A DNA stretch of 64,000 nt, from positions 2,800,342-2,864,341 of the forward strand of contig CM035354.1 of assembly GCA_020137815.1 (NCBI GenBank), given 5' to 3'. Shown piece after piece: positions 54,201-64,000 of the stretch. Below the pieces are notes generated by a model. The model saw only the letters and a list, made by a program, of their open reading frames with translations, made no database searches and was not told where the DNA came from. A program made the position numbers and the translations under genes. The stretch comes from Hormiphora californensis. Taxonomy: Eukaryota > Ctenophora > Tentaculata > Cydippida > Pleurobrachiidae. Position 1 is the stretch's first letter. Each line of letters opens with the position of its first letter.

Positions 54201-57200
54201 AGAGTGAGGGAGAGAGCAGCACCGGAGTAGTGGATGGCACTGACAAGGTGGTTGTGAGATGCCACAGTAACGGGGTCACCTGCAGGGCGGGAGGCAGGCT
54301 GTTAGTACCATGTCCGAGTTGGACGCTATGAGGTATAGACAAGGGAGGTAGCGTGGGAGGCAGTGAGAGATAGGGGCAATAGGGTCACCTGCAGGGTGTG
54401 GGAGGTAGAGTTGGAGGTTGTGAGGTAAGGGGAAATAAGGGGGCGATACACACTGACGGAAACCAGTAATCTTTAGACAGACATATTGACAGACAGACAC
54501 TCAAACACTGTATGGCGGCGCCCCATTTGATTCTCAGATGGGTCGCGGCGCTAGACAACAGCTCCAACATAGTAAATCAGATCTGCTAAAACTGACCAGC
54601 TAGGGAAATGATATGTTTCTGTAGTCCACCTAGAGTCCAAGTCCGGAAGTAGTTGCAATCCGTTAGAACGGACAGGGTAGATCTACTGACGCTCAAACAC
54701 ATAACTTTCTCACTCTCAGGGAGGGTTACAGACCATTCTTTGGGTTGTGCCCAGGATGTGAACACATTGACCTGAATCAGGCAGCTGAAATAGAGGGGGG
54801 ATGAGCAACACATTGACCTGGAGTAGGCAGCTGAAATAGAGGGTGATTGTTGTGGAGAGGAGATGAGGACACAATTCAATACCAGTGCAATTTTAGTCGA
54901 GATTAGAGCAATTTTGATAGGAAGTGCTAGAAAAAAGCTTATTGTTACCTCTCGAGATATCACTCGACATAAATCAGCCGAACTAGACTTACTTCAAGAT
55001 GAATACTTTGTCACCCTGTCCCCATTCCTTTGCTTATCTTATTTGTACCCCTTACCTTTTCCTTATCTTATTTACCCTTTTCCTTATCTTATTGCCCTTC
55101 AGTGGTTTATCAGTTATCTTGGATCGAGGAACTTCAGAGTGAACGTGCGAGGAGAACTATCAAGGATGATTTATTTGATATGTGGGGTACCCCAAGGATC
55201 CCTCCTTGGTCCAGTCCTGTTTCTCCTCTATGTGGAGGAACTTCAGGATCTGGTGCGTGCATATGGGCTTAAAATTAAGCTATATGCAGATGACTCACAG
55301 ATTTATGTGAGTCTGGTTCCCTGTGATGAAGACCAATGGAAAGGAACGAAGAGGAATGTTGAGGAATGTCTTGATCGCCTCAAGGCATGGATGGTCGAGC
55401 ACTGGTTGAAATGCAATGAGTCGAAGACGGAACTTCTTATCCTGGGTAAAAGTAGTGCTATCGATAAGCTTCCTTTTGAACCATCGGTTAGGTTTGGAGA
55501 TGTGGATATCGGTCCTATTGACTTCAAGGGTACTTCGGGCAAGACTCTGGGTATTTACATGGATGAAAACTTGACTTTGGAGCGTCAGGTGAACAGTGTG
55601 AGAAAACATTGTGGAATGCTGTTAAAGAATTTATGGCAGGTCAATCGTTGTCTGGACTTCTCCACCAAAGTTCTCTTGGTGAAGCAGCTTGTTATCTCCC
55701 GTCTGGATTATTGTAATATCCTTTATGGAGGTCTTCCAAAGAAGCTCATTGCCCGCCTTCAGAAAGTACTTAATTCCTGTGTTAGGTTCATCTATGGACT
55801 TCATGGTCATCAAGATGATTACCTGCCCTACCTGAGAGAGACTCACATTCTCCCTATTGAGCAACGTGTTGTCTTCAAATCATGTCTTATGGCCTACAAG
55901 ATCATACATGGAAGTGCTCCAGACTACCTCTGTGAGCAAATACCTGCGGACAATGTACTGGATGTACCCCGCCGGACCAGAGCGACTACTGTGCCCGATC
56001 TCTTTAAGCTCCGGTACCCCAAACTGTCGAGTGTGAATGCCAGTTCTAAACTGAGGAAGAGGAGACCGTCAGTTCTCCTACCGGACCTTTGGAATGCCCT
56101 CCCCCTCGATCTGAGGTCGTTGACCACTGTGGAATCGTTTAAGACTCGTCTCAAGACAAGACTGTTCGTGGAATCCTTTGGGGCTGACTAGTTGTGTCTT
56201 TCCTCTTTCCGGATTTCCCCTATCGCTATCCTATCACTCGCTGTACTGTCTATCAGGTAAGACGTGTGTTTGTACTGTGTGTCCCTCGTGACAAGTTTTT
56301 CTAGCACATCTTTTTGGGTTTGAAGCACGAGTGTCTGAGTGTGTAATACTATTTTTTTATTCAGTGTTCAGTTTCCGCTTTTTCCTGGGCGATGTCTGTG
56401 TTGAGGGTGGTTCAGAGATTTATCTGAACCTTTTTTGATCTGATAAAGTTTTTTGGAGAGGTGTAAAGGTTGTAGAGGATATTTTTTGAAGCTGTATTTT
56501 TGTCTTCTTACCACTTATGTCTGTTATGAATCCGATTGTATTTCTTCCATCTCATGAGAGCAGGTTAATTTGGTTTTTACCACCGTTTTTGAATCTAATT
56601 TTGGTTGAGTGTGTGAGTAAACTGCTCTGATTATCCCTCAGTGGCAGTATTAGCTATGCTATGCTGTCCCTGGGGGATCTGGGCAGGATACAAGTCTAGA
56701 TATTATTATTATTATTACCCTGGCCCTATTCCTTACCTTGTATCTGTTCCGGGGGTAGCTAGAGCATAGGCAGTAGCACTTAGACTCGCCATTGTGTACC
56801 CGGGACTGTTAACAATGTGTAACGGGTGGTGGGTAGTGGAATCATGGAACTCTGATGGGTGGGGGTTGGGTTACTTATCTAGGACTGTTATGTGGTAGTT
56901 CCTGATGGTGGGAGGGGAGGGGGGCTATTCTCCTAGTGCCGGCGATAGTCCCCTGTGGGCTTGCTGTTGGCAAGCCAAGGCACTCCGTAGTAGGTAGGTA
57001 GGTAGGTAGGACTGTTATAAACAGGGGTGCTTATATATGTCATACCGGTTAGAACATGGTAATAAGGGGGTCGAGGGTTTACTTCTCCAAACTGAGAGAA
57101 GAAGAAGAACGTGTTAATATCAATAGCTCACCAATGTTAATGAATGATCCCTCTTCATCAGATCGGGATGTGATCATTCCCACATCGTTCCAAACCAAAT

Positions 57201-60200
57201 ACCGATACTTGAGATATTCCGGAGAAGAGGAAACCTGAAATGCTTCCTGCATATCGAATGTCGATCCTTGTTGAACACCTGAAAAAAAGTATTTGAGTTC
57301 AAGTACAAGTTACAGTAGCAGCTGGGTTGTTTGTTGTTTGTGATTGCTGCGTCATGGAGGATGACCTGCCCGAAAGTAGTAGAGACCGAACGGAACATGG
57401 CCACCACTCCGCCGTAGCAAGGCCACCCACTAATCAGCTTATGCAGAGCAGCTGAGTGGTATCATGGGTACAGATCTTATCTCCAGCTCTGTCCGTGTGT
57501 TTTTACACTTGTCTCTATCTGTGAAAATCCGCGGGAAAAGGAAGACTCCTCGCGCGCCACGATCCCTACCACCAGCATCGCGCGCCCTACATACCCGCTG
57601 TGTTATGAGCGACAGGGGAGGGTGCTCTTTCTGCAGGGGCGGTGGTTTCACTGATTGGTCGGGAATCTTCATCAACAACGGGCGGACCAATATCATCATC
57701 ATCATCATCATCATCATTAATGATGTTGGCATGTCTCCGGGCTGTCGCTGTTGCATCTTCTTCCTCTCTCTTATCCTGGGTAAAGTGAATTAGCTTTCAA
57801 CCCTTTACTAGGTACCAAAGGGCTAACAGTAGTAGGCGGTTTCTCACTAGCCTCTCAGTTAACTCTCAGTTAACTCTTAGTTAACTCACCAAATCCAGGA
57901 TGTCTTGATCAATATCGTCATCCCAATCTCCCTCATCACTTGCCTCCATGTCAAAAAACTGCTCCTTACTCGGAAACTTCTTCTTCTTCTCATCTTCACC
58001 ATCTTTCTTCTTCTGATCCTCTTTCCCCTTTTCTGTCACAGTTGCCCTCTTTTCTGTTACAGTTGTGGTTTTTATTGGATGTTGTTCAGTTGATGATGGT
58101 GTGATAAAGGAGGTGCACTCCCTCCAACTCCCCCTGTTATCACCCAGTAACATATTGTACTCCTGTGGGGGGATGTTCGAACATAATAGTCTATAAATAT
58201 TAGAATATTCATGATACTAAAACTATCCCAGATTATTAGGATTTACAGCCCAGATATCAATTGGCACCCACCCAATTATTTGTACCTTTGGGTGAGTGGC
58301 GATGGAGTAGGGGGCAGCGACACACTGTGTACCCCCTCCCCCCCCCCTCCCCCCGGCCGCCTCTAACGCTGTGTACCTACCTTTGGGTGAGTGGCGATGG
58401 AGAAGGGGGCAGCGACACACTGTGTAGCCCCCTCCCCCCTCCCCGCCCTCTCTAACGCTGTGTACCTACCTTTGGGTGAGTGGCGATGGAGTAGGGGGCA
58501 GCGACACACTGTGTACCCCCCCCCCCCGGCCTCCCTAACGCTGTGTACCTACCTTTGGGTGAGTGGCGATGGAGTAGGGGGCAGCGACACACTTTAGAGT
58601 GTTTACCAGTCGATCTATACTTGTATCCCACACAGTTAGTGTCCCATCTTTACAACCAATCACAAGGTACCTAGAGGTAGTGAGAGTTTTAGACCTTACG
58701 ATTCTCTAGGTATTTAGGGGAACAGTTCTCGAATCCTGATCCTATCCAAAGGGACCAAGTTATTAAGTATCGCTAGCCCTATAATAGAGAGGGAGGGAGA
58801 GAATAATACCGTTTGCAGTGGGAGAACTCCATTTCGAGGATCCCAGATTTCAGCTGCTCGCCCCGGTACACACACCTCTCCGTCCAGAGGGCTGATTTGT
58901 ACACGTTCACCTGGTAATACGCACACCCTGTATTTAACAGGAACCGACCGAACCAAGTAAACAACCAATCAGAACTCGTTATCTAGGTCACGTGACTGGT
59001 TATCAGCCAATCAGGGAGCAGTATTTCCTAATTCGGTCGGTTTCTGCTGTATTATATTACTAATGATATATTCGTAACGTTTCTCACAAAATAAGGTCTT
59101 CCCCTAACGGGCCGAATGCTGTGAAGCACGTCTTGTACCATGACGATTCGTAACGTGTTTATTTGGAGAGAAACAGAGAGTGTGTAAGAGATGGAGACTC
59201 AAAGTGTTTTACCTCTGATTCCTTTGCAGCGTACAAGTTCTCCTGTCTATCGAACTGAATGGGAGCTGTAACCTTGGATAGATCAACATCGTTAGACCGA
59301 GGGTAGAGATCACGTGTCATTAGCTGGTCACGTGTCTCACCGTCCCACACTCTCAGACTGCCGTCACAGGAAGAGCTGGCAAAATATCTTTCACCTGAGG
59401 GGGGAGGGAGGGAGTGGAGTTGCACATGGAGGGGATGTGGAGTTGCACATGGAGGGGGAGGGGGCCGGGGGGGGGGGGGGGAGGAGTTAACCATAGGGGG
59501 AGGGTGTGGAGTTGCACATGGAGGGGGGAGGGGGTGTGGAGTTGCACATGGAGGGGAGGGTTTGAGGAGTTGCACATGGAGGGGGGAGGGGGTGTGGAGT
59601 TGCACATGGAGGGGGGAGGGGTTGAGGAGGCCGTGGAGTTGCACTATTCAGGGGATTTACATGTTACACAACCCTAACGATTGGGATTATGGAACTCCAG
59701 ATAGAAATTCCCCTGGACGAGAGGCCAGAGGGGGAGCGAGATGGTGGCGATTCCAGGGTGGGTACTTTCCTGAATTTAAGTGTTCCACCTACCGAAAGCA
59801 GTTCGAAGTATGGGAGCAGAGTGTCCCTTTACTGTGTGTTGCTCGTCTGTCTTCAAGTCTGGTGTATGGGTAGTTGTTAGTTAATATTATATTGATACCT
59901 GCAACTTCTATCCATCGCTTCGAGTTGAAAACGTCCCGAAAACGTCCCGAACTACTCAGAATATTATCATTATTTTAAAGATTCGTACCAGTGAGTTTTA
60001 GAAGGAATTCCTCACTTCCAACAACAGCCCGAGTCTCACTGAAGTTTAGAGAGAAATGGGTTACATTCCCTGCGAACTTTCCCAGGAACCCCTCCTTGAG
60101 ACCCGCGGGGAAACTCCACTTTTGCAGTGACCAGGTCTCAGCGGCAGCAGCCAGGGAATCTCCCCACTGTCGAATACAGGTGACACTGAAGGAGTCCGAG

Positions 60201-61112
60201 AAGAATTCACTGGAGGGCTCCTGAATGGGAAACAACGGGCTAGCAACGTGTCTTATGACAAACGTAGGGATAAACAACTGTCTGTAAAACTCGTGGGATA
60301 AATCATATTCTGGTGTCAGGAAATTGGCGGAAAATTAATTCGGGGCCTGGCAAGGCCCCCCGACCCGAATATAACCCAAACTCAACCCATCCCCCCTAAA
60401 ACATCCCCCCTAACACTAAAACAACGGGGCCGAGCCGACAGGCCCTTAATACCAGATGAAAAAAAACCATAACCATAAACCATAAACCATAACCATAACC
60501 ATAGATATTTTTAGAGTGAAAGTTTTGAAGCCCCCTGAAGTAGTAGAGAGGTGTTCTATGGCTCGTTGGAAAGGTCTCGAGGTCCCGCGACGTATAGGGG
60601 GTGTGGCGATGGCCATACCCAAACCTATAAGGGGTAGGACGCGAAAAACAGTCAAAATAAGGGGTATACAGAACTCGGCAATTAGAAGGAGTAGAAAGGT
60701 GTTCTAGGGTGCGTTCGAAAGCTCTCGAGATGCTGAAGTAATTGGAATGTAATTGGAAGTAATTACATGTAATTAAAATGTAATTACATGTAATTAAAGG
60801 TTAATTACATGTAATTAAAAGGTCTAAATGACCCCAAATGACAATTCAGACATATTTTGACATATTTGAAGGCCCTGAGACCAGCGGGTGGCAAAATTTA
60901 ATCCGGTTTCGGGTCGGCTGACGTAAAAACTCCGCGTTTTGGTCGAGTTTAACTAATTAATTAAGATCCCCTTTTACCTCTGTGGTTGAGGTGTTGGTGT
61001 AAATCTTGATATCCCCATCCACCCCTCCAGTAATAACTTGAAACCCGTCCCTGTGATACGCCACTGCTACACGACCTTCCTCATGTCCCTTTACACCACC
61101 ACTAAAGGACAT
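51201..61112 (-). CDS. WDHD1: WDHD1/AND-1 (Ctf4) replication factor
   Basis: Exons 60978-61112, 59989-60220, 59899-59951, 59793-59831, 59213-59394, 58810-58910, 58553-58670, 57890-58162, 57595-57775, 57132-57278, 56737-56851, 54597-54784, 54098-54279, 53148-53465, 52680-52895, 52179-52274, 51201-52070; about 1,144 residues (human protein 1,129). WD40 repeats: GHEEGRVAVAYHRDGFQVIT, KGHSAPILRTAFG, FASSSCDGSLRVWD. Then an acidic linker (INDDDDDDDIG), the SepB domain (KYRYLVWNDVGMI, TSWAQPKEWSVTLPE, LSPRPIVSGSPFTMPLCD) and an HMG-box-like end (GYSMWFAEQ, WRHLPQEEKNKW). AND-1 trimers link the CMG helicase with polymerase alpha in the nucleus. An 11-bp tandem duplication in the exon at 59899-59951 puts the assembled sequence out of frame. 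Intron 2 is only 37 nt and exon 4 only 39 nt. Confidence 0.93.
53573..53605. repeat. Hairpin GTGAAACAAGGTTTT
   Basis: Arms GTGAAACAAGGTTTT and AAAACCTTGTTTCAC in a WDHD1 intron. Confidence 0.7.
53873..53974. mobile_element. MITE or hairpin, ends GGAACCGGCGATTCTTCTC
   Basis: Inverted arms of about 40 bp enclose a short spacer. It lies about 15 bp from MITE copy 9 in the same WDHD1 intron. Confidence 0.75.
53990..54084. mobile_element. hAT-like MITE copy 9, left end missing
   Basis: Family sequence from GAAATACTGGTCCCTG to GGTCGGTTCCTG; the first 15-20 bases are lost. The edge is 13 nt from the donor of the WDHD1 exon at 54098-54279. Confidence 0.88.
54755..54850. repeat. Duplicated acceptor of WDHD1 exon 54597-54784
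   Basis: On the minus strand CTCTATTTCAG|CTGCCT...CAGGTCAATGTGTT occurs twice, 46 bp apart (exon starts 54,784 and 54,830). Confidence 0.82.
55090..56720 (+). mobile_element. 5'-truncated CR1/L2-like LINE in a WDHD1 intron
   Basis: Plus-strand frame to a stop at 56,191 without interruption. It has the second half of a reverse transcriptase (WFISYLG, CGVPQGSLLGPVLF, the catalytic YADDSQIY) and the usual CR1/L2 tail (SRLDYCNILYGGLPKK, LPDLWNALPLDLR, FKTRLKTRLF). Endonuclease and early reverse transcriptase motifs are missing. It ends in an (ATT)n tract near 56,700-56,717. The apparent frame before about 55,090 is flanking intron. Confidence 0.88.
58281..58600. repeat. Array of four tandem splice donors in WDHD1
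   Basis: Four copies of the last 49 or so exon bases plus donor (minus strand CACCCAAAG|GTAGGTACAC) have exon-side edges at 58,286, 58,381, 58,470 and 58,553. Spacings are 95, 89 and 83 bp, differing in a C-rich middle. The 58,553 copy gives the in-frame exon end; the 58,286 copy has a diverged donor. Confidence 0.9.
58938..59046. mobile_element. hAT-like MITE copy 10
   Basis: Full-length copy in a WDHD1 intron, 27 nt from the acceptor side and 166 nt from the donor: the only copy not near a donor. Confidence 0.9.
59395..59660. repeat. GGAGTTGCACATGGAGGGG repeats
   Basis: About eight imperfect units of 20-40 bp just upstream (gene sense) of the acceptor of the WDHD1 exon at 59213-59394. They read as a C/T-rich tract on the gene strand. 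Not coding. Confidence 0.85.
60221..60977 (-). other. First intron of WDHD1
   Basis: 757 bp with an ACCATA repeat (60,466-60,505) and ATTACATGTAAT repeats (60,740-60,825). Nothing else recognised. Confidence 0.6.
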
Positions 61113-61117
61113 GGCTA

Positions 61118-61560
61118 GAGATGGAGGAGTGGGGTTAAACTAGGTTACCATAGCAACCAATGGAGGAGTGGGGTTAAACTAGGTTACCATAGCAACCAAT
61201 GGAGGAGTGGGGTTAAACTAGGTTACCATAGCAACCAATGGAGGAGTGGGGTTAAACTAGGAAACCATAGCAACCAATGGAGGAGTGGGGTTAAACTAGG
61301 TTACCATAGTAACCAATGGAGGAGTGGGGTTAAACTAGGATACCATAGCAACCAATGGAGGAGTGGGGTTAAACTAGGAAACCATAGCAACCAATGGAGG
61401 AGTGGGGTTAAACTAGGAAACCATAGCAACCAATGGAGGAGTGGGGTTAAACTAGGAAACCATAGCAACCAATGGAGGAGTGGGGTTAAACTAGGATACC
61501 ATAGCAACCAATGGAGGAGTGAGGTTAAACTAGGATACCATAGCAACCAATGAGCATGGA
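61118..61560. promoter_or_regulatory. 39-bp array with CCAAT boxes and RFX X-box-like motifs upstream of WDHD1
   Basis: About 11 units. Each holds AACCAATGG (a good NF-Y CCAAT match) and a motif near GTTACCATAGCAAC, which fits the RFX X-box consensus in several units; others read GGAAACCATAGCAAC or GATACCATAGCAAC. The array starts right before the WDHD1 ATG. Promoter function is inference. Confidence 0.5.
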
Positions 61561-61789
61561 GAAACGAGAAAAACAAGATAATTCTAGAAGAGTAAGATTT
61601 AAAAAATTTAGTATAAAGGTTTTTTTTAGTTAATTGATTACATTTAAAACAAGGATTGGATTTCATTGTGAAAATCCTGATAAAATTGTCATTATGGGAC
61701 ACGCCCCCACCTCCATTAGGGATAATACGTCATGTTCATTCCTCCCCCATGTCCCATGTCCATTGTCCATACATACGCCTCCTTTCTCT

Positions 61790-62582
61790 TTACTTGGTGT
61801 TCTTGTAGTTCCGGTAACCCTGGTTCTGGTTCTCATGGTACGAATACCCTTCTGCCTTGTTGTTGTAGAAAGAGTGACCCTTGCCTGATATATATGGGAT
61901 TTGGCAGTGAATTCATATCTAGCCGAAGGTTTACAAAAAAGGTCTTAGGTCAGCCCCCCCCCCCGCCCCTGGAGAAAATCGTTCATGTATATTGGATTAA
62001 TTAATTAATCAATTAACTAATGTCACCCTCACATATTGGATGTACCTACCAGTGTCGTAGTAGGTAGATGAGGTGTTCCCGGTGTCTGCACTCTTGTTAC
62101 TATAGGAGTAGGAGCCATCACTATATGAGGTATAGTTGTTCCCCTGACTGTTCGTTGCCTTGTCAATAACCTGTCTCCCGGACATGGTGTAGTCCCGGTA
62201 ACCCTGGTTCTGGTTCTCATGGTACGAATACCCTTCAGCCTTGTTGTTGTAGAAAGAGTGACCCTTGCCTGGAATGGGAGTTGATAGTTAATTCATATCT
62301 AGGGCCCCCACTGGAAAATAATCATTCTGTTAATTAACTAATTAACTAGTGTCACCCTCACACATTTGGTACCACCCCTGTATATTCGATTAGTTAAACT
62401 AATTAACTAGTGTCAGTTGTCACCCTCACATATTGGATGCACCTACCAGTGTCGTAGTAGGTAGATGAGGTTTTCCCGGTGTCTACACTCTTGTTACTAT
62501 AGGAGTAGGAGCCATCACTATATGAGGTATAGTTGTTCCCCTGACTGTTCGTTGCCTTGTTAATAACCTGTTTCCCGGACAT
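61790..62582 (-). CDS. Small Gly/Ser/Tyr/Asn-rich protein with internal duplication
   Basis: Exons 62447-62582, 62050-62268, 61790-61884; 149 residues. The sequence is two copies of a module: MSGKQVINKATNSQGNNYTS..YYDTG followed by KGHSFYNNKAEGYSYHENQN. Exon 2 fuses the end of the first module to an internal Met that matches the start codon of the first (DYTMSGRQVIDK). The two introns are also alike, so the duplication copied start region, intron and exon together. No signal peptide or membrane segment. I recall no named function. An upstream in-frame Met at 62,651 exists, but the MSG start is favoured by the duplicated copy. Confidence 0.75.
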
Positions 62583-63104
62583 GGTGTTGCTATGGAGATC
62601 ATTGTGTTTATTTTCATGGATTGAAGATAAGAGCAATATGAAATTCGACATAATATAAAGTAATGTATGTCAAATGTGGGAAAAGGAGTAAAACGCGGGG
62701 AGTTTTAAAATGTTTAGATTTAAAACTAAAAAAGGTTTAAAAGCAAATTTAGTATAAAAATTAAAGAGTCTTTTCCCTTAGTAAACGGATCAAACTTCAA
62801 AACATACATAAAAAATGTACACATTTAATTCCCTGATTAAAAAAGATTAAATTTTCACTTTGGACATGTCCAGGAACTTTCCTTTCCATCCAACATTTCT
62901 TTGACCTGTGTGGGGGGGGGGGGGTTCCAACCTATTTCTTGTATGTTTGTACGGAAAAAACAGGGCTTTCCTCAAACAAAAAAATACAAAAAAATACAAA
63001 AAAATACAAAAAAGTACAAAAAAATACAAAAAAATAAAAACAGTTTTATATGGTAATTTACCATTATTGTTCGAACTTTTACTGTTTTTAAACATTCTTC
63101 CACG
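62583..63104. other. AT-rich spacer
   Basis: Presumed upstream region of the small gene. It contains an ACAAAAAAAT tandem stretch (62,977-63,040) and a G run at 62,912. No gene seen. Confidence 0.6.
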
Positions 63105-63119
63105 CTATTTCACGCAATA

Positions 63120-64000
63120 TATGTAGCATGCCAAAATCGCGAGAGAAATTTCCCCGAATCGCAATTTCTTACCGAGAAAATTTTCTCGAATCGTATTTTC
63201 TAAGCGAGAGATTTCCCCGAATCGCAATTTCTTACCGAGAAAATTTTCTCGAATCGAATTTTCTAAGCGAGAAATTTCCCCGAATCGCAATTTCTTACCG
63301 AGAAAATTTTCCCGAATCGTATTTTCTAAGCGAGAAATTTCCCCGAATCGCAATTTCTTACCGAGAAAATTTTCTCGAATCGTATTTTCTAAGCGAGAAA
63401 TTTCCCCGAATCGCAATTTCTTACCGAGAAAATTTTCTCGAATCGTATTTTCTAAGCGAGAAATTTCCCCGAATCGCAATTTCTTACCGAGAAAATTTTC
63501 TTGAATCGTTTTTTCTAAGCGAGAAATTTCCCCGAATCGCAATTTCTTACCGAGAAAATTTTCTCGAATCGTATTTTCTAAGCGAGAAATTTCCCCGAAT
63601 CGCAATTTCTTACCGAGAAAATTTTCTCGAATCGTATTTTCTAAGCGAGAAATTTCCCCGAATCGCAATTTCTTACCGAGAAAATTTTCTCGAATCGTAT
63701 TTTCTAAGCGAGAAATTTCCCCGAATCGCAATTTCTTACCGTGAAAATTGTCTCGAATCGTATTTTCTAAGCGAGAAATTTCCTCGAATCGCAATTTCTT
63801 ACCGAGAAAATTTTCTCGAATCGTATTTTCTAAGCGAGAAATTTCTCCAAATCGCAATTTCTTACCGAGAAAATTTTCTCGAATCGTATTTTCTAAGCGA
63901 GAAATTTCCCCGAATCGCAATTTCTTACCGAGAAAATTTTCCCGAATCGTATTTTCTAAGCGAGAAATTTCCCCGAATCGCAATTTCTTACCGAGAAAAT
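63120..64000. repeat. 63-bp satellite, about 14 units, runs off the edge
   Basis: Each unit contains near-palindromes GAGAAAATTTTCTC and GAGAAATTTCC. On the minus strand the frame stays open through all units as 21-residue repeats (LRFGEISRLENTIRENFLGK). Each unit also has CTCG|GTAAGA and CGCTTAG|AA, a donor-like and an acceptor-like site 36 nt apart. Whether it is coding is undecided. Confidence 0.9.

Noticed and set aside
54863..55090. N-terminal part of the plus-strand reverse transcriptase frame
   Set aside because: No reverse transcriptase motif before about 55,090; it is WDHD1 intron that happens to be open.
59689..59880. Plus-strand frame that looks faintly Ig-like (GSRVSLYC)
   Set aside because: Lies opposite the WDHD1 exon at 59793-59831 and has no splice context; coincidence.

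Overview
This is eukaryotic nuclear DNA from an animal. GT-AG introns break every gene, and the coding domains are metazoan in style: immunoglobulin, sushi, kringle and GCC2/GCC3 cysteine-rich modules behind a signal peptide. There is also an AND-1/Ctf4 replication factor with WD40, SepB and HMG parts. Compact genes, short introns, dense minisatellites and MITEs, an R4/R2-like LINE and possible trans-splice acceptors would fit an early-branching or marine invertebrate such as a sponge or cnidarian. I cannot name the species.

Layout. 1-34,408 (minus): one giant gene, 80 exons seen in phase, at least about 4,230 residues. It starts with a signal peptide at 34,408 and runs off the left edge. 34,994-50,799 (plus): four tandem, divergent paralogues of the ERGIC1/ERGIC2 (Erv41-type) ER-Golgi cargo receptor family. 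The intron after exon 3 of the third copy holds a 6.85 kb composite element: about 600 bp terminal inverted repeats around an intact LINE with a restriction-like endonuclease. 51,201-61,112 (minus): a 17-exon WDHD1/AND-1 gene with a 5'-truncated CR1/L2-like LINE in one intron. 61,790-62,582 (minus): a small Gly/Ser/Tyr/Asn-rich protein made by internal duplication. 63,120-64,000: a 63-bp satellite running off the right edge.

The most unusual signals concern splice sites. (1) At least nine exon-intron boundaries are copied in tandem: the last or first bases of the exon plus the splice site form the minisatellite unit, from 2 up to about 40 copies, giving rows of candidate donors or acceptors. 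(2) A 106-110 bp hAT-like MITE (terminal repeat CAGGAACCGACCGAA, 8-bp target duplications) has ten copies; nine lie within about 40 nt of a 5' splice site, and in two the target duplication covers the start of the intron. (3) ERGIC paralogues 2-4 and AND-1 have an AG acceptor 2-4 nt before the start codon and the paralogues are 129-381 bp apart, which suggests trans-splicing or 5' UTR introns.

Exon models were built by eye from reading frame, splice consensus and phase; single coordinates could be off by one or two bases. The giant gene divides evenly by three across all listed exons. The AND-1 model does so only if one copy of an 11-bp tandem duplication at 59,930-59,951 is disregarded.
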